Under the pieces are notes generated by a model, which made no database searches, was not told where the DNA came from, and was given only the letters and a program-made list of their open reading frames with translations. A program made the position numbers and the translations under genes. This document shows positions 9,618 to 17,514 of a stretch of 64,000 nucleotides of DNA, one piece after another (within the stretch, counting starts at the first letter, position 1; every line of letters begins with the position of its first letter). The DNA is taken from positions 9,057,001-9,121,000 of the forward strand of contig NZ_CP109178.1 of assembly GCF_036248255.1 (NCBI RefSeq), in the 5' to 3' direction. The DNA comes from Streptomyces sp. NBC_01717. GTDB taxonomy: Bacteria; Actinomycetota; Actinomycetes; Streptomycetales; Streptomycetaceae.

Positions 9618-10874
9618 ATGAGTGAACAGCCGCTCGCAGGCCTCAAGGTGATCGACTTCACCGGGGTCCAGGCCGGTCCCGCCTGTACGCAGATGCTCGC
9701 CTGGTTCGGCGCCGACGTCATCAAGGTCGAGCGCATCAACGGCGGTGACGTGACCCGCCAGCAGCTCAGGGACATCCCGGACCTCGACGCCCTGTACTTC
9801 ACCATGCTCAACTCCAACAAGCGCTCGCTGGCGATCAACACCAAGACGCCCGAGGGCAAGGAGGTCATGGAGAAGCTGATCCGCGAGTCGGACATGCTGG
9901 TCGAGAACTTCGCGCCCGGCGCCATGGACCGCATGGGTCTCGGCTGGGACTACATCCACGAGCTGAACCCGCGCCTCATCTTCGGCTCGGTCAAGGGCTT
10001 CAACGACGACTCGAAGTGGAACGACCTCAAGGTTTACGAGAACGTCGCCCAGGCCGCCGGCGGCGCCGCCTCCACCACCGGATTCTGGGACGGGCCGCCC
10101 ACCATCTCCGGCTCCGCGCTGGGTGACTCCAACACCGGCATGCACCTCATGATCGGCCTGCTCACGGCGATCATCCAGCGCGACCAGACAGGGCTCGGCC
10201 AGAAGGTCTCGGTCTCCATGCAGGACGCCGTCCTCAACCTCACCCGCGTCAAGCTCCGCGACCAGCAGCGTCTGGAGAAGGTCGGCTACCTGGAGGAGTA
10301 CCCGCAGTACCCGCACGACGAGTTCGGTGAGGCCGTGCCGCGCGGCGGCAACGCGGGCGGCGGCGGCCAGCCCGGCTGGATCCTCAAGTGCAAGGGCTGG
10401 GAGACCGACCCCAACGCGTACATCTACTTCACGGTCCAGGAACAGAACTGGGCCCGTACCTGCGAGGCCATCGGCCACCCGGAGTGGAAGGAGGACCCGG
10501 AGTACACCACCGCCCGGGCGCGCCAGCCGCACATCATGGAGATCTTCGGCGAGATCGAGAAGTGGCTCGCCGACAAGACGAAGTACGAGGCCGTCGACAT
10601 CCTGCGCGAGTGGGAGGTGCCGTGCGCCCCGGTCCTGTCGATGAAGGAGCTCGCCGAGGACCCCGACATGCGCAAGAGCGGCACCATCGTCGAGGTGGAG
10701 CAGAAGGAGCGCGGCACGTACCTGACGGTGGGCAGCCCGGTGAAGTTCTCCGGGTTCAAGCCGGACATCAAGGGTGCGCCGTTGCTCGGCGAGCACACCG
10801 ACGAGGTCCTCGCGGACCTGGGCTACGACGCGGACGCCATCCGTAAGCTGCACGAGGGTTCCGTCGTCGCCTGA
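9618..10874 (+). CDS. frc: Formyl-CoA:oxalate CoA-transferase
   Basis: A class III CoA-transferase (418 residues; Oxalobacter Frc 428, E. coli YfdW 416) that moves CoA from formyl-CoA to oxalate and so regenerates oxalyl-CoA. The N-terminus [20 protein letters not shown] is the family signature. The catalytic Asp is Asp170 in [11 protein letters not shown] (equivalent to Asp169 of the Oxalobacter enzyme). The glycine loop GGGGQ that shields the active site is at residues 247-251. The ATG at 9618 follows AGAAGGATTCAGAC. With oxc it forms the self-priming decarboxylation cycle; the separate oxalate--CoA ligase can start the cycle without formyl-CoA. Confidence 0.95.
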   Translation: MSEQPLAGLKVIDFTGVQAGPACTQMLAWFGADVIKVERINGGDVTRQQLRDIPDLDALYFTMLNSNKRSLAINTKTPEGKEVMEKLIRESDMLVENFAPGAMDRMGLGWDYIHELNPRLIFGSVKGFNDDSKWNDLKVYENVAQAAGGAASTTGFWDGPPTISGSALGDSNTGMHLMIGLLTAIIQRDQTGLGQKVSVSMQDAVLNLTRVKLRDQQRLEKVGYLEEYPQYPHDEFGEAVPRGGNAGGGGQPGWILKCKGWETDPNAYIYFTVQEQNWARTCEAIGHPEWKEDPEYTTARARQPHIMEIFGEIEKWLADKTKYEAVDILREWEVPCAPVLSMKELAEDPDMRKSGTIVEVEQKERGTYLTVGSPVKFSGFKPDIKGAPLLGEHTDEVLADLGYDADAIRKLHEGSVVA

Positions 10875-10891
10875 CGCCGTGTCCGCCTGGT

Positions 10892-10931
10892 GACAGAGGG
10901 ACAGAGGGACAGAGGGACAGAGGGACAGGGG
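10892..10931 (+). repeat. Octanucleotide tandem repeat after frc
   Basis: Five consecutive copies of GACAGAGG (the last reads GACAGGGG) start 17 bases after the frc stop codon. Such short perfect repeats can change copy number by slippage. The array is non-coding and precedes the terminator hairpin. Confidence 0.85.
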
Positions 10932-10987
10932 GAGGTGTCCCGCGCGCGACCAGCGTGCGGGGCACCCGCGTGTGCGGACCCGGGACA

Positions 10988-11028
10988 GCGAGGAGGGCAG
11001 GGAACCCGGGGTTCCCTGCCCTCCTCGC
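10988..11028. terminator. Strong bidirectional hairpin between frc and PAS gene
   Basis: Perfect 20-base arms (GCGAGGAGGGCAGGGAACCC and its complement) separated by a single base, placed between the convergent frc and PAS genes. There is no U-run, as is common for actinobacterial terminators. It should end transcripts from both sides. Confidence 0.8.
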
Positions 11029-11045
11029 CGCTATGCCCCGTGTCT

Positions 11046-11489
11046 TCACACGGTCGTGGCGCGAACGTTCGCGTCGGCGAGGCGGCGGCGCAACTCCTTC
11101 TCCTGGGCGCGGCGCGCGGTGACATCACGGATGACCGCGCCGACATGTCCGGCGCCGCCCTGCGGATCCGGTAGGAGGCACACGCTGAACTCGATCGACA
11201 GGCTCGACCCGTCGGCCTTGAGCGCGGGCACGGTCAGCAGGTCGCTCGCGCCGTAGTGGGTGGTGCCCTTGGCCATCGCCGCGTGGAAGCCGTTCCAGTG
11301 CGGGCGCCGGTGCCGCTCGGGGATGATCAGGTCGAGACTCTGTCCGAGCGCCTCGTTCTCCTTCCACCCGAAGATCCGCTCCGAGCCGCTGTTCCAGAAC
11401 AGGATGAGCCCCTCGCTGTCGACGATGACGATGCCGTCGGGCGCGTGGATGGTCATGTGCGCGAGCAGTTCGGGGTGCGGGACTGTCAT
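11046..11489 (-). CDS. Single-domain PAS sensor protein
   Basis: A 147-residue soluble protein made of one PAS domain with a PAC tail. It starts ELLAHMTIHAPDGIVIVDSEG, then FWNSGSERIFGWKENEALGQSL, and closes with GAVIRDVTARRAQEKELRRR, a short coiled segment that in larger sensors would lead to a kinase. No output domain is present. The ATG at 11489 follows GGAGGAGCC; the longer upstream frame has no comparable start. It carries site C of the shared motif in its promoter, so it probably belongs to the oxalate regulon. It may signal by pairing with another protein, sense redox or a ligand, or be the remnant of a larger sensor. The cofactor is unknown. Confidence 0.8.
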   Translation of the reverse strand: MTVPHPELLAHMTIHAPDGIVIVDSEGLILFWNSGSERIFGWKENEALGQSLDLIIPERHRRPHWNGFHAAMAKGTTHYGASDLLTVPALKADGSSLSIEFSVCLLPDPQGGAGHVGAVIRDVTARRAQEKELRRRLADANVRATTV

Positions 11490-11531
11490 GGCTCCTCCGG
11501 GTGGCGCGATGCGGGTGTACGGCCGGCCGCA

Positions 11532-11550
11532 AGTATACTGAATACAATCT
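11532..11550 (-). promoter_or_regulatory. Shared operator candidate, site C, with -10 of the PAS gene
   Basis: On the minus strand AGATTGTATTCAG (11550-11538) runs into TATACT (11537-11532), a near-consensus -10, about 43 bases before the PAS ATG. The -35 is weak. The motif matches sites A and B. The remainder of the 11,490-11,831 gap shows no gene. Confidence 0.55.
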
Positions 11551-11831
11551 CCCGACCGAGAGGTGGTTGAGAAGTAACGAAGAGTCGCTGTCGCGCAGTT
11601 GACGAACCTGACCAAGTCGGGAACCGGGGCGCCTTGAGCGACTCTCTGGGCCCGAAGGGTCTGGATCCGCTCGGACGCGTACACCGGCCAACCGGTCCCC
11701 TGCAGGGGACCGCACGGGACCTCGCCGAATCGGAGTTGAGTTTCCCGAGCGCCACCGCCGCCGGCCGGCCTAGTCAGCCCCGGGCTCACTCGCATGGTCG
11801 GCATCGGGCGCACCCTGGAGTGCCTGACGCC

Positions 11832-14567
11832 TCAGCAGGTGAGCCGTGCGTCCGCCCAGTCGGCATGGTCGTACTGGTTGCCGTCTCCGCCGTCGGTGAC
11901 GCGTAGTTGGAGCGTGGTCGCCCCGGCGAGGTCGACATCGACGGGGCTCGCCGGGTCGGTGTTGGTCAGGAGAGGGCTCTTCCAGACCTGCTCGCCGTCC
12001 GCCCAGACTTCGAAGACCACACTGCCGCGCCCCGCGGCCTCGGCGTCGACGCCCACGGCCGCAGTGAGCCGGGAGCACTGCTTGCCGAGGTGGAACCCGA
12101 CGTCGGAGGCCGCGTGCACGCCGAGGCCCTTGGTATAGGCAGTGGTGCCGATCGTGACGGGACCACCGTCGTCGACGGCCTGCTCACCGTTGCTCTGGTC
12201 GCGTTCGACGGGGCCCCAGCCGTTGGTCTGGGAGACGAAGGTCAGATCGCTCAGCCACGCCTGCCCCGTCGGCGGGTCCGGTGGGGGAGCCACCGACACC
12301 GTCACAGGGTTGGAACGGACGCGATGGCCGTCGATCGTGGCCCGGGCGGTTACCACGGCCTGCCCGATGCGGACCCCCGTGACCACGCCATGGCCTTCGA
12401 CCGTGGCGACGGAGGGATCCGAACTGGTGTAGCTGACCGTCACGGGTGTACTGGTGGTGTTGTCGGCGTTCAAGGCCAGGCCGTCACCGGTGACGGTGAC
12501 CTCGGAGGCGGCCATATCGGCGGTGTTGACACGCTTGTTGAAGCCGTTGGCGTAGGTGTTGCCGGCGAGAGTGATGTTGTCGGCGCCGTCAAAAGTGAAC
12601 AGCGGCACGGTGCTGCTCGGGGGTGGTGCGTCCGTGGAGACAGTTGCCGTGGCCCCGATGTACAGAGGTTGTTCCGGTCCGGTGAGACGTAGGTGGGCGT
12701 AGTGCTGGATCCTGTTGCCGCGGAAGGTCAGGGCACCAACGCTGCGGCCGGAGACCACCGTCGAGGAGGTGAGGTTGAAGTCGTTGTCCTCGACGAGGAC
12801 GTTGCGGTGTACCGGCTGTCCGGCGACGAAGTCCTGGTTGGTGGGGTCGATGGAAATGACCGGGCTCGCCGGGCGGTCGAAGACGTTGCCCCGGATGACG
12901 ACGTTCCGCACGGGTCCGGACTCGTACCAGGCGCGCGCGTCGGACGAGATGTAGATACTGGACATGCTCATGCCGTCAAAGTGGTTGTTCTCGATCCGGA
13001 CGGGCTTGCGGGTGGTGACGAGAATGCCTCGAGTGGGGACCGCCTGAAAGGTATTGCCCTTGATCTCGACGGACGGCGTGTAGCTGACATTCTCCGCGGT
13101 GTAGTCGCCGGGGGCGTCGACGACGGAATCGGGCAGGTGCCGGTCGAGTGCCACGATCATGGTGCGCAGGTACGTCTCCGGGTCGGCGCCGGCAGGGACG
13201 CTCGTACCGGTGGGCCCGTCCACCGAGACCACGGTGGCCGTCGCGCCGGGCACCACCAGCATGGTGCGCTTGTTGACGAGTTCGATCTCGTCGCCGGGGT
13301 AGAACTGCGGAAAGCCCGATGTCTCGTTGTGCATGTACCGCAGGTGCAGCCTCTTTCGTTTCGCTTCCACGGCGGTCACCTGGAGATAGGTGCCATGGAT
13401 GTTGATGGGGTCATCCTGCGGGTTGTCGAAGACGCAGTTGGTGATGCGAACGGTGCCCTTGACGCCGGACATCTGGATGTGGTCGGCGAAGCTCGACGTC
13501 ACGCGTCCGGTGCTGCGATTGGTCTTGAACACGACCGAATCGATGGTGATGTCCTTGCTGAACTGACCGACCATTCCGAAGCCGTGGAGGTAGCCGAGCC
13601 GCAAATGATCGACGGTGACCCGGGACGACTCCCAGAACAGGGCGGCGGGGGTGTCCCGTGTGGTCTCGCGCATCGCGTAGACGTATCCGCTGTCCATTGG
13701 AACGGTGCCGTTGGTATAGACGATCTCAAGTCGGTTACCACCCAGGTCGGTGATCTTGGCGACGTTCTCGAAGACCGGGTTCGACGTGCGCCAGGTCCTG
13801 TTGGTCGCAGGATCGTGAACCTGCGCGTAGTTGAAGGAGTTCATGCCCGTCCAGTACGGCTGCCCAGTCGCCGGGCTCCGCTCACCGGACCACCGCACCG
13901 AGGTGCCCTCCACTGCGTAGTGGTAGGTCCGGGGTACGGAGATGACGCGGTAGGCCCGTCCGTTCGTGACGCCGGCCTTGGCCACCGTGATGTCGACCGT
14001 CTTGGGAGCCACCCAGTCCTGCGAGAAGTTGGTGAACCGCACGTTGGTCGAGCGGATCGCGGCGAACACGGTCTGGAACCCGTGATCGAAGATCGTCGAA
14101 CCGCCGCCGTCGACCACGACATCGTGCATGTCTTCGATGAGAATACCGATGTTCTTCTTCTTGAACGGCTGGTCGGCGCCGATCGTGTTGCTGACGTAGA
14201 GCTCCCGCTTGGGAGTGCGCTCGGGATAGATCTGGTACGTGCCGGGCGCGAAGTGAATGGTGGTGGGACGGTGGATGCTCTTCGCATGCACTATCGCGGC
14301 TGCGACGCCGGCCGCCGAGTCCGACCTTCCAGTGGGGTCCGCGCCGAAGTCCGTGACCTCGACGACGGTGCGTCTGGCGTTGTCGACTGTCACTCGTCCC
14401 AGCATAGATCCGATGACTGAAGTCTGTTGAGATTGACCCGCACTCTTTTCGGCGGCGACAGCGGAGGGCGTGACGCAGAGGGCCGCAACACCGTACGCCA
14501 CGACAGCAAGGGCGACCGCCTTGAAGCTGCACGAAGTACGGGCGGTCCACGGATGCATGGATCTCAC
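11832..14567 (-). CDS. Secreted GH110-like alpha-1,3-galactosidase with Big2 and NPCBM domains
   Basis: A 911-residue secreted glycosidase. An N-terminal signal peptide (hydrophobic VALAVVAYGVAALCV, cleavage near AVAA-E) leads into a right-handed beta-helix, about residues 60-675. GH110-like motifs there are VVDGGGSTIFDHGF, GFGMVGQFSKDITI, ADHIQMSGVKGTV and NPQDDPINIHGTY; the adjacent Asp pair fits the catalytic acids proposed for GH110. A Big2 immunoglobulin-like domain (about 680-765, SYTSSDPSVATVEGHGVVTG) and an NPCBM module (about 770-911, starting AWLSDLTFVS, with YTKGLGVHAAS) follow. GH110 enzymes remove terminal alpha-1,3-linked galactose. The GTG at 14567 follows AAGGGG; ATG 14558 is the alternative. 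It stands alone with its own promoter. Confidence 0.85.
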   Translation of the reverse strand: MRSMHPWTARTSCSFKAVALAVVAYGVAALCVTPSAVAAEKSAGQSQQTSVIGSMLGRVTVDNARRTVVEVTDFGADPTGRSDSAAGVAAAIVHAKSIHRPTTIHFAPGTYQIYPERTPKRELYVSNTIGADQPFKKKNIGILIEDMHDVVVDGGGSTIFDHGFQTVFAAIRSTNVRFTNFSQDWVAPKTVDITVAKAGVTNGRAYRVISVPRTYHYAVEGTSVRWSGERSPATGQPYWTGMNSFNYAQVHDPATNRTWRTSNPVFENVAKITDLGGNRLEIVYTNGTVPMDSGYVYAMRETTRDTPAALFWESSRVTVDHLRLGYLHGFGMVGQFSKDITIDSVVFKTNRSTGRVTSSFADHIQMSGVKGTVRITNCVFDNPQDDPINIHGTYLQVTAVEAKRKRLHLRYMHNETSGFPQFYPGDEIELVNKRTMLVVPGATATVVSVDGPTGTSVPAGADPETYLRTMIVALDRHLPDSVVDAPGDYTAENVSYTPSVEIKGNTFQAVPTRGILVTTRKPVRIENNHFDGMSMSSIYISSDARAWYESGPVRNVVIRGNVFDRPASPVISIDPTNQDFVAGQPVHRNVLVEDNDFNLTSSTVVSGRSVGALTFRGNRIQHYAHLRLTGPEQPLYIGATATVSTDAPPPSSTVPLFTFDGADNITLAGNTYANGFNKRVNTADMAASEVTVTGDGLALNADNTTSTPVTVSYTSSDPSVATVEGHGVVTGVRIGQAVVTARATIDGHRVRSNPVTVSVAPPPDPPTGQAWLSDLTFVSQTNGWGPVERDQSNGEQAVDDGGPVTIGTTAYTKGLGVHAASDVGFHLGKQCSRLTAAVGVDAEAAGRGSVVFEVWADGEQVWKSPLLTNTDPASPVDVDLAGATTLQLRVTDGGDGNQYDHADWADARLTC

Positions 14568-14618
14568 GGCGTCCCCTTCTGAGAGCTGAGCTCGACATCC
14601 GATGAATTCGACGCTTGG

Positions 14619-14648
14619 AAGATAGGGGCCGACCAACCAAAAGGGCAA
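14619..14648 (-). promoter_or_regulatory. Promoter of the GH110-like gene
   Basis: On the minus strand TTGCCC (14648-14643), an 18-base spacer, then TATCTT (14624-14619). Transcription would start near 14612, about 45 bases before the GTG. Confidence 0.5.
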
Positions 14649-14718
14649 GGGAAGTAACAAAAACCGACACACTCAGTTCATGGATCGTCTTCAAATAGAT
14701 CTTGCCCGGAGTAGGAAC

Positions 14719-14790
14719 GACGCCAACGGGATTGCGACCAGATACGACAAGACCGCCACCTCCTACGAAGCAGCGGTCAGCTCAGTGTTT
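14719..14790 (+). pseudogene. IS5-family transposase C-terminal scrap
   Basis: The frame reads NGIATRYDKTATSYEAAVS, the well-known C-terminal signature of Streptomyces IS5-family transposases, then leaves homology. Upstream and downstream sequence (14,568-15,122) contains no other recognisable gene. Confidence 0.7.
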
Positions 14791-15122
14791 CGGTCGGCCA
14801 CATCACGCTCGGACCGCCGTGCCCGGTGCGGCCCACTCCGAGTGCAAAGGTCTGTGGGTCGGCGGCAGTCTGCGGTATCTGATGTCGTCGTCGGTGGGAC
14901 ACCGCAGGGTTGTCAGGCGATGTCCTTCAGGAAGTCCGGGGATCGGTGGAGCTTGATCCTGCCGCAAGAGTCTCGGTGCGTTCGACGAGCTGGCCGCGTT
15001 CGAAGCGTGCTCCGGCGTGAACGAGGGGGACAACGGTAACGAGGTGGGGCGCGTTCACGGACCAGTTGCGGTGGCGGTGGGGGTGGCGTTCGACGGGGGC
15101 GGGTGTGGGCTTTGGGGTCTTG

Positions 15123-15698
15123 TCAGGTTCGGTGCGTGCGGACGCCGTCCAGGGCGATCTTGAGGATGTGATCGCGTTGGTCGGGTTCGGGGTAGGTGGC
15201 TCCGGTGATTCCGGCGACCATGCGGATGAGGTCGTCGAAGGTCATGTCGGTGCGGGCCTCGCCGGCTGTCTGGGCGCGGGTGAGGAGGGGGGCGCCTGCT
15301 TCGTACATGGAGGCACGGCAGGAGGTGAACACGGCTGATTGTGTGTCCATCGCCTCGCGGATCGCGCGTTTGGTGGCCATGTAGTCCACGAAGCGGCGGA
15401 GCCATGTGGTGAGTGCTTGCCAGGGGGGCTCTGCGGCGACTTCGTCGGCGACCCGGCACAGTGCGTGGACCTCGTCCGCGTAGACGGCTTCGAAGAGTTC
15501 GGTGCGGGAGGGGAAGTTGCGGTACAGCGTGCCGATGCCGACGCCGGCGCGGCGTGCGATGTCCTCGAGTGAGGCGTCGGCGCCATGTGCGGCGAAGGCC
15601 TCGCGGGCAGCGAGCAGCAGCGCGTCGTAATTGCGTCGCGCGTCGGCGCGGCGAGGGCGCCGGGCCGCGACGATCTCGTTCACCGGGGTGTGCGCCAC
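15123..15698 (-). CDS. TetR-family repressor, probable regulator of the adjacent MFS pump
   Basis: A 191-residue TetR protein. The N-terminal helix-turn-helix reads DALLLAAREAFAAHGADASLEDIARRAGVGIGTLYRNFPSRTELF in pieces (residues 25-70). The C-terminal half is a helical ligand domain (FVDYMATKRAIREAMDTQS...). The start is GTG 15698 after CAGGAG. It is divergent from the MFS gene, and two near-identical palindromes fill the gap right at its own promoter, so autorepression plus control of the pump is the simplest model. Confidence 0.9.
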   Translation of the reverse strand: MAHTPVNEIVAARRPRRADARRNYDALLLAAREAFAAHGADASLEDIARRAGVGIGTLYRNFPSRTELFEAVYADEVHALCRVADEVAAEPPWQALTTWLRRFVDYMATKRAIREAMDTQSAVFTSCRASMYEAGAPLLTRAQTAGEARTDMTFDDLIRMVAGITGATYPEPDQRDHILKIALDGVRTHRT

Positions 15699-15716
15699 GA
15701 GGGACTCCTGACTTGA

Positions 15717-15757
15717 ACCGGAGGCATGCCTCCGGTAATGTGGAGGCGTACCTCCAC
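15717..15757. promoter_or_regulatory. Tandem TetR operators
   Basis: A perfect 20-bp palindrome ACCGGAGGCATGCCTCCGGT (15717-15736) and a second dyad GTGGAGG-CGTA-CCTCCAC (15740-15757). Both share the core GGAGGCRTRCCTCC, with centres 22 bases apart, about two helical turns. They lie 19 bases upstream of the TetR start codon. Confidence 0.8.
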
Positions 15758-15974
15758 TTTAGCAGTGGGCGGGCGGCAGCACTGGTCGTGCCCTGCCCTG
15801 GACCCTCCATCCTCCCCGACGCGGCAGTGACGCCGCGCTCCTCATCGTGCCTCCGGGCACCCCTGCGTCCCCATCGGCGCGGGCACCCGTTTTTCCAATC
15901 GGAGCGAGTGGCTCTCGCCGCGCCCCTTGCGTGAAAACGGCCTGCCCGCACGCCCGAGGAAGAAGAAGCTGACT

Positions 15975-17435
15975 GTGTCCGTACCATCTCGCCGGCGGTC
16001 CTCGCACCGCACCACCTTCGCCGTCCTCGCGGCCGGCTCAGGGGTTTTTTCCCTCCTGCAGTCGCTGATCGCGCCCGCCCTGCCCACGGTCCAGCACGCG
16101 ATGCACACCTCGCAGACGACGGTGACCTGGGTGATGACGGCTTACCTGCTGTCCGCCTCGGTCTTCACCCCGATCCTGGGCCGCGTCGGCGACCTGCTCG
16201 GCAAGAAGCGCACGCTGGTCGCCGCGCTGCTGACCGTACTGGCGGGCTGCCTGCTCGCCGCGCTCGCACCGAACATCGGCGTCCTGATCGTGGCGCGTGT
16301 CGTCCAGGGCATGGGCGGCGCCCTGTTCCCGCTCTCCTTCGGCATCATTCGTGACGAGTTCGACGCGTCGCGGGTCGGCTCCGCCATCAGCAACCTCTCC
16401 GCGGTCATCGCGGCCGGAAGCGGCCTCGGCATGGTCCTGGCGGGGCCCACCGTGGCAGCGCTCGACTACCACTGGCTGTTCTGGCTGCCGGTCATCGTCG
16501 TTGCTGTGACGGTCGTGCTCGCCGTCCGGCACATACCCGAATCGCCCCGGCGGGCCGAGGGCAGCGTCCACTGGCTCGGCGCCGGCCTGCTGTCGGCGTG
16601 GCTGGTGGCACTGCTGCTGCCGCTGAGCCAGGCGGGCTCCTGGGGATGGGGGTCGGCTCGGGTCCTGGGCCTGCTCGCCGCCGCCGTCGTCCTGTTCGCC
16701 CTGTGGCTGATCGCCGAGGCCCGGGCCGCGCATCCGTTGATCGACCTGCGGATCATGCGGCTGCCCGCGGTGTGGACGACCAACACCGTCGCACTGCTCT
16801 TCGGCGCGGGCATGTTCGCCCTGTGGTCGTTCTTGCCGGCCTTCGCACAGACCCCGACCGTCGCCGGGTACGGGTTCGGGGCGGGCGTCACCGGGGCCGG
16901 TCTGCTCATGCTGCCGATGCTGGTCGCGATGTTCGTCTCCGGGGTGCTCAGCGGCCGCCTCGCGCCGGTGTTCAGTGCCAAGGCCCAGCTCGTCACCGGC
17001 TCCGCGCTCGCAGCGGTGGCCGGTGGGCTGCTCACCGTCCTGCACGCGCAGGCCTGGCAGGTCGCTCTCGCCGCGGGCATCTTCGGTCTGGGCATCGGGC
17101 TGGCGTTCGCGTCGATGGCGACGCTCATCGTGCACAGCGTCCCGGCCACCCAGACCGGCGCGGCAACCGGCATGAACGCCAACATCCGCACGATCGGCGG
17201 CTCGCTGGGCGCCGCGATCACCGGCCTCCTGGTCACGGCCCGTCTCCAGCCGACGGGCCTGCCCCAGGAGTCCGGCTACACCCACGGCTTCGCTCTCCTG
17301 ACGGCCCTCTGCCTCGCCGCCGCTCTGATGGCCCTGCTGATCCCGTCGGCCCGCACGGTGCTGCGGCGCCTGGAAGCCGGCTCCCCGGACGGCTCGCGCA
17401 CGGCGCGGGAGACGGCGGGAGCGGTTGCCGAGTAG
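15975..17435 (+). CDS. MFS drug-efflux transporter (DHA2/EmrB-like)
   Basis: A polytopic membrane transporter of about 486 residues. Motif A of the major facilitator superfamily is present as LGRVGDLLGKKRTL (about residue 60) and the antiporter motif C as GSGLGMVLAGPTVAAL. Fourteen hydrophobic segments fit the DHA2 family of proton-driven multidrug exporters. The substrate is unknown. I chose GTG 15975 after GAGGAAGAAG; ATG 15927 adds 16 residues. It converges with the hydrolase gene at 17515 and is probably repressed by the divergent TetR protein. Confidence 0.85.
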   Translation: MSVPSRRRSSHRTTFAVLAAGSGVFSLLQSLIAPALPTVQHAMHTSQTTVTWVMTAYLLSASVFTPILGRVGDLLGKKRTLVAALLTVLAGCLLAALAPNIGVLIVARVVQGMGGALFPLSFGIIRDEFDASRVGSAISNLSAVIAAGSGLGMVLAGPTVAALDYHWLFWLPVIVVAVTVVLAVRHIPESPRRAEGSVHWLGAGLLSAWLVALLLPLSQAGSWGWGSARVLGLLAAAVVLFALWLIAEARAAHPLIDLRIMRLPAVWTTNTVALLFGAGMFALWSFLPAFAQTPTVAGYGFGAGVTGAGLLMLPMLVAMFVSGVLSGRLAPVFSAKAQLVTGSALAAVAGGLLTVLHAQAWQVALAAGIFGLGIGLAFASMATLIVHSVPATQTGAATGMNANIRTIGGSLGAAITGLLVTARLQPTGLPQESGYTHGFALLTALCLAAALMALLIPSARTVLRRLEAGSPDGSRTARETAGAVAE

Positions 17436-17514
17436 ACCCCGGCCGGGTCAGGTCCGACATGGTTGTCCCTCCAGGTCGTGCCGATGATGCTGCGTGACTC
17501 GGCCAGTCCGCCTG

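Noticed and set aside
12693..14420. 575-residue plus-strand frame
   Set aside because: Lies opposite the GH110-like gene, whose motifs and signal peptide are clear; composition is typical of a GC-rich shadow frame.
14803..15033. 76-residue minus-strand frame with GLPEGHRLTTLRCPTDDD
   Set aside because: Looks like element-derived sequence, but I could not tie it to a known transposase.
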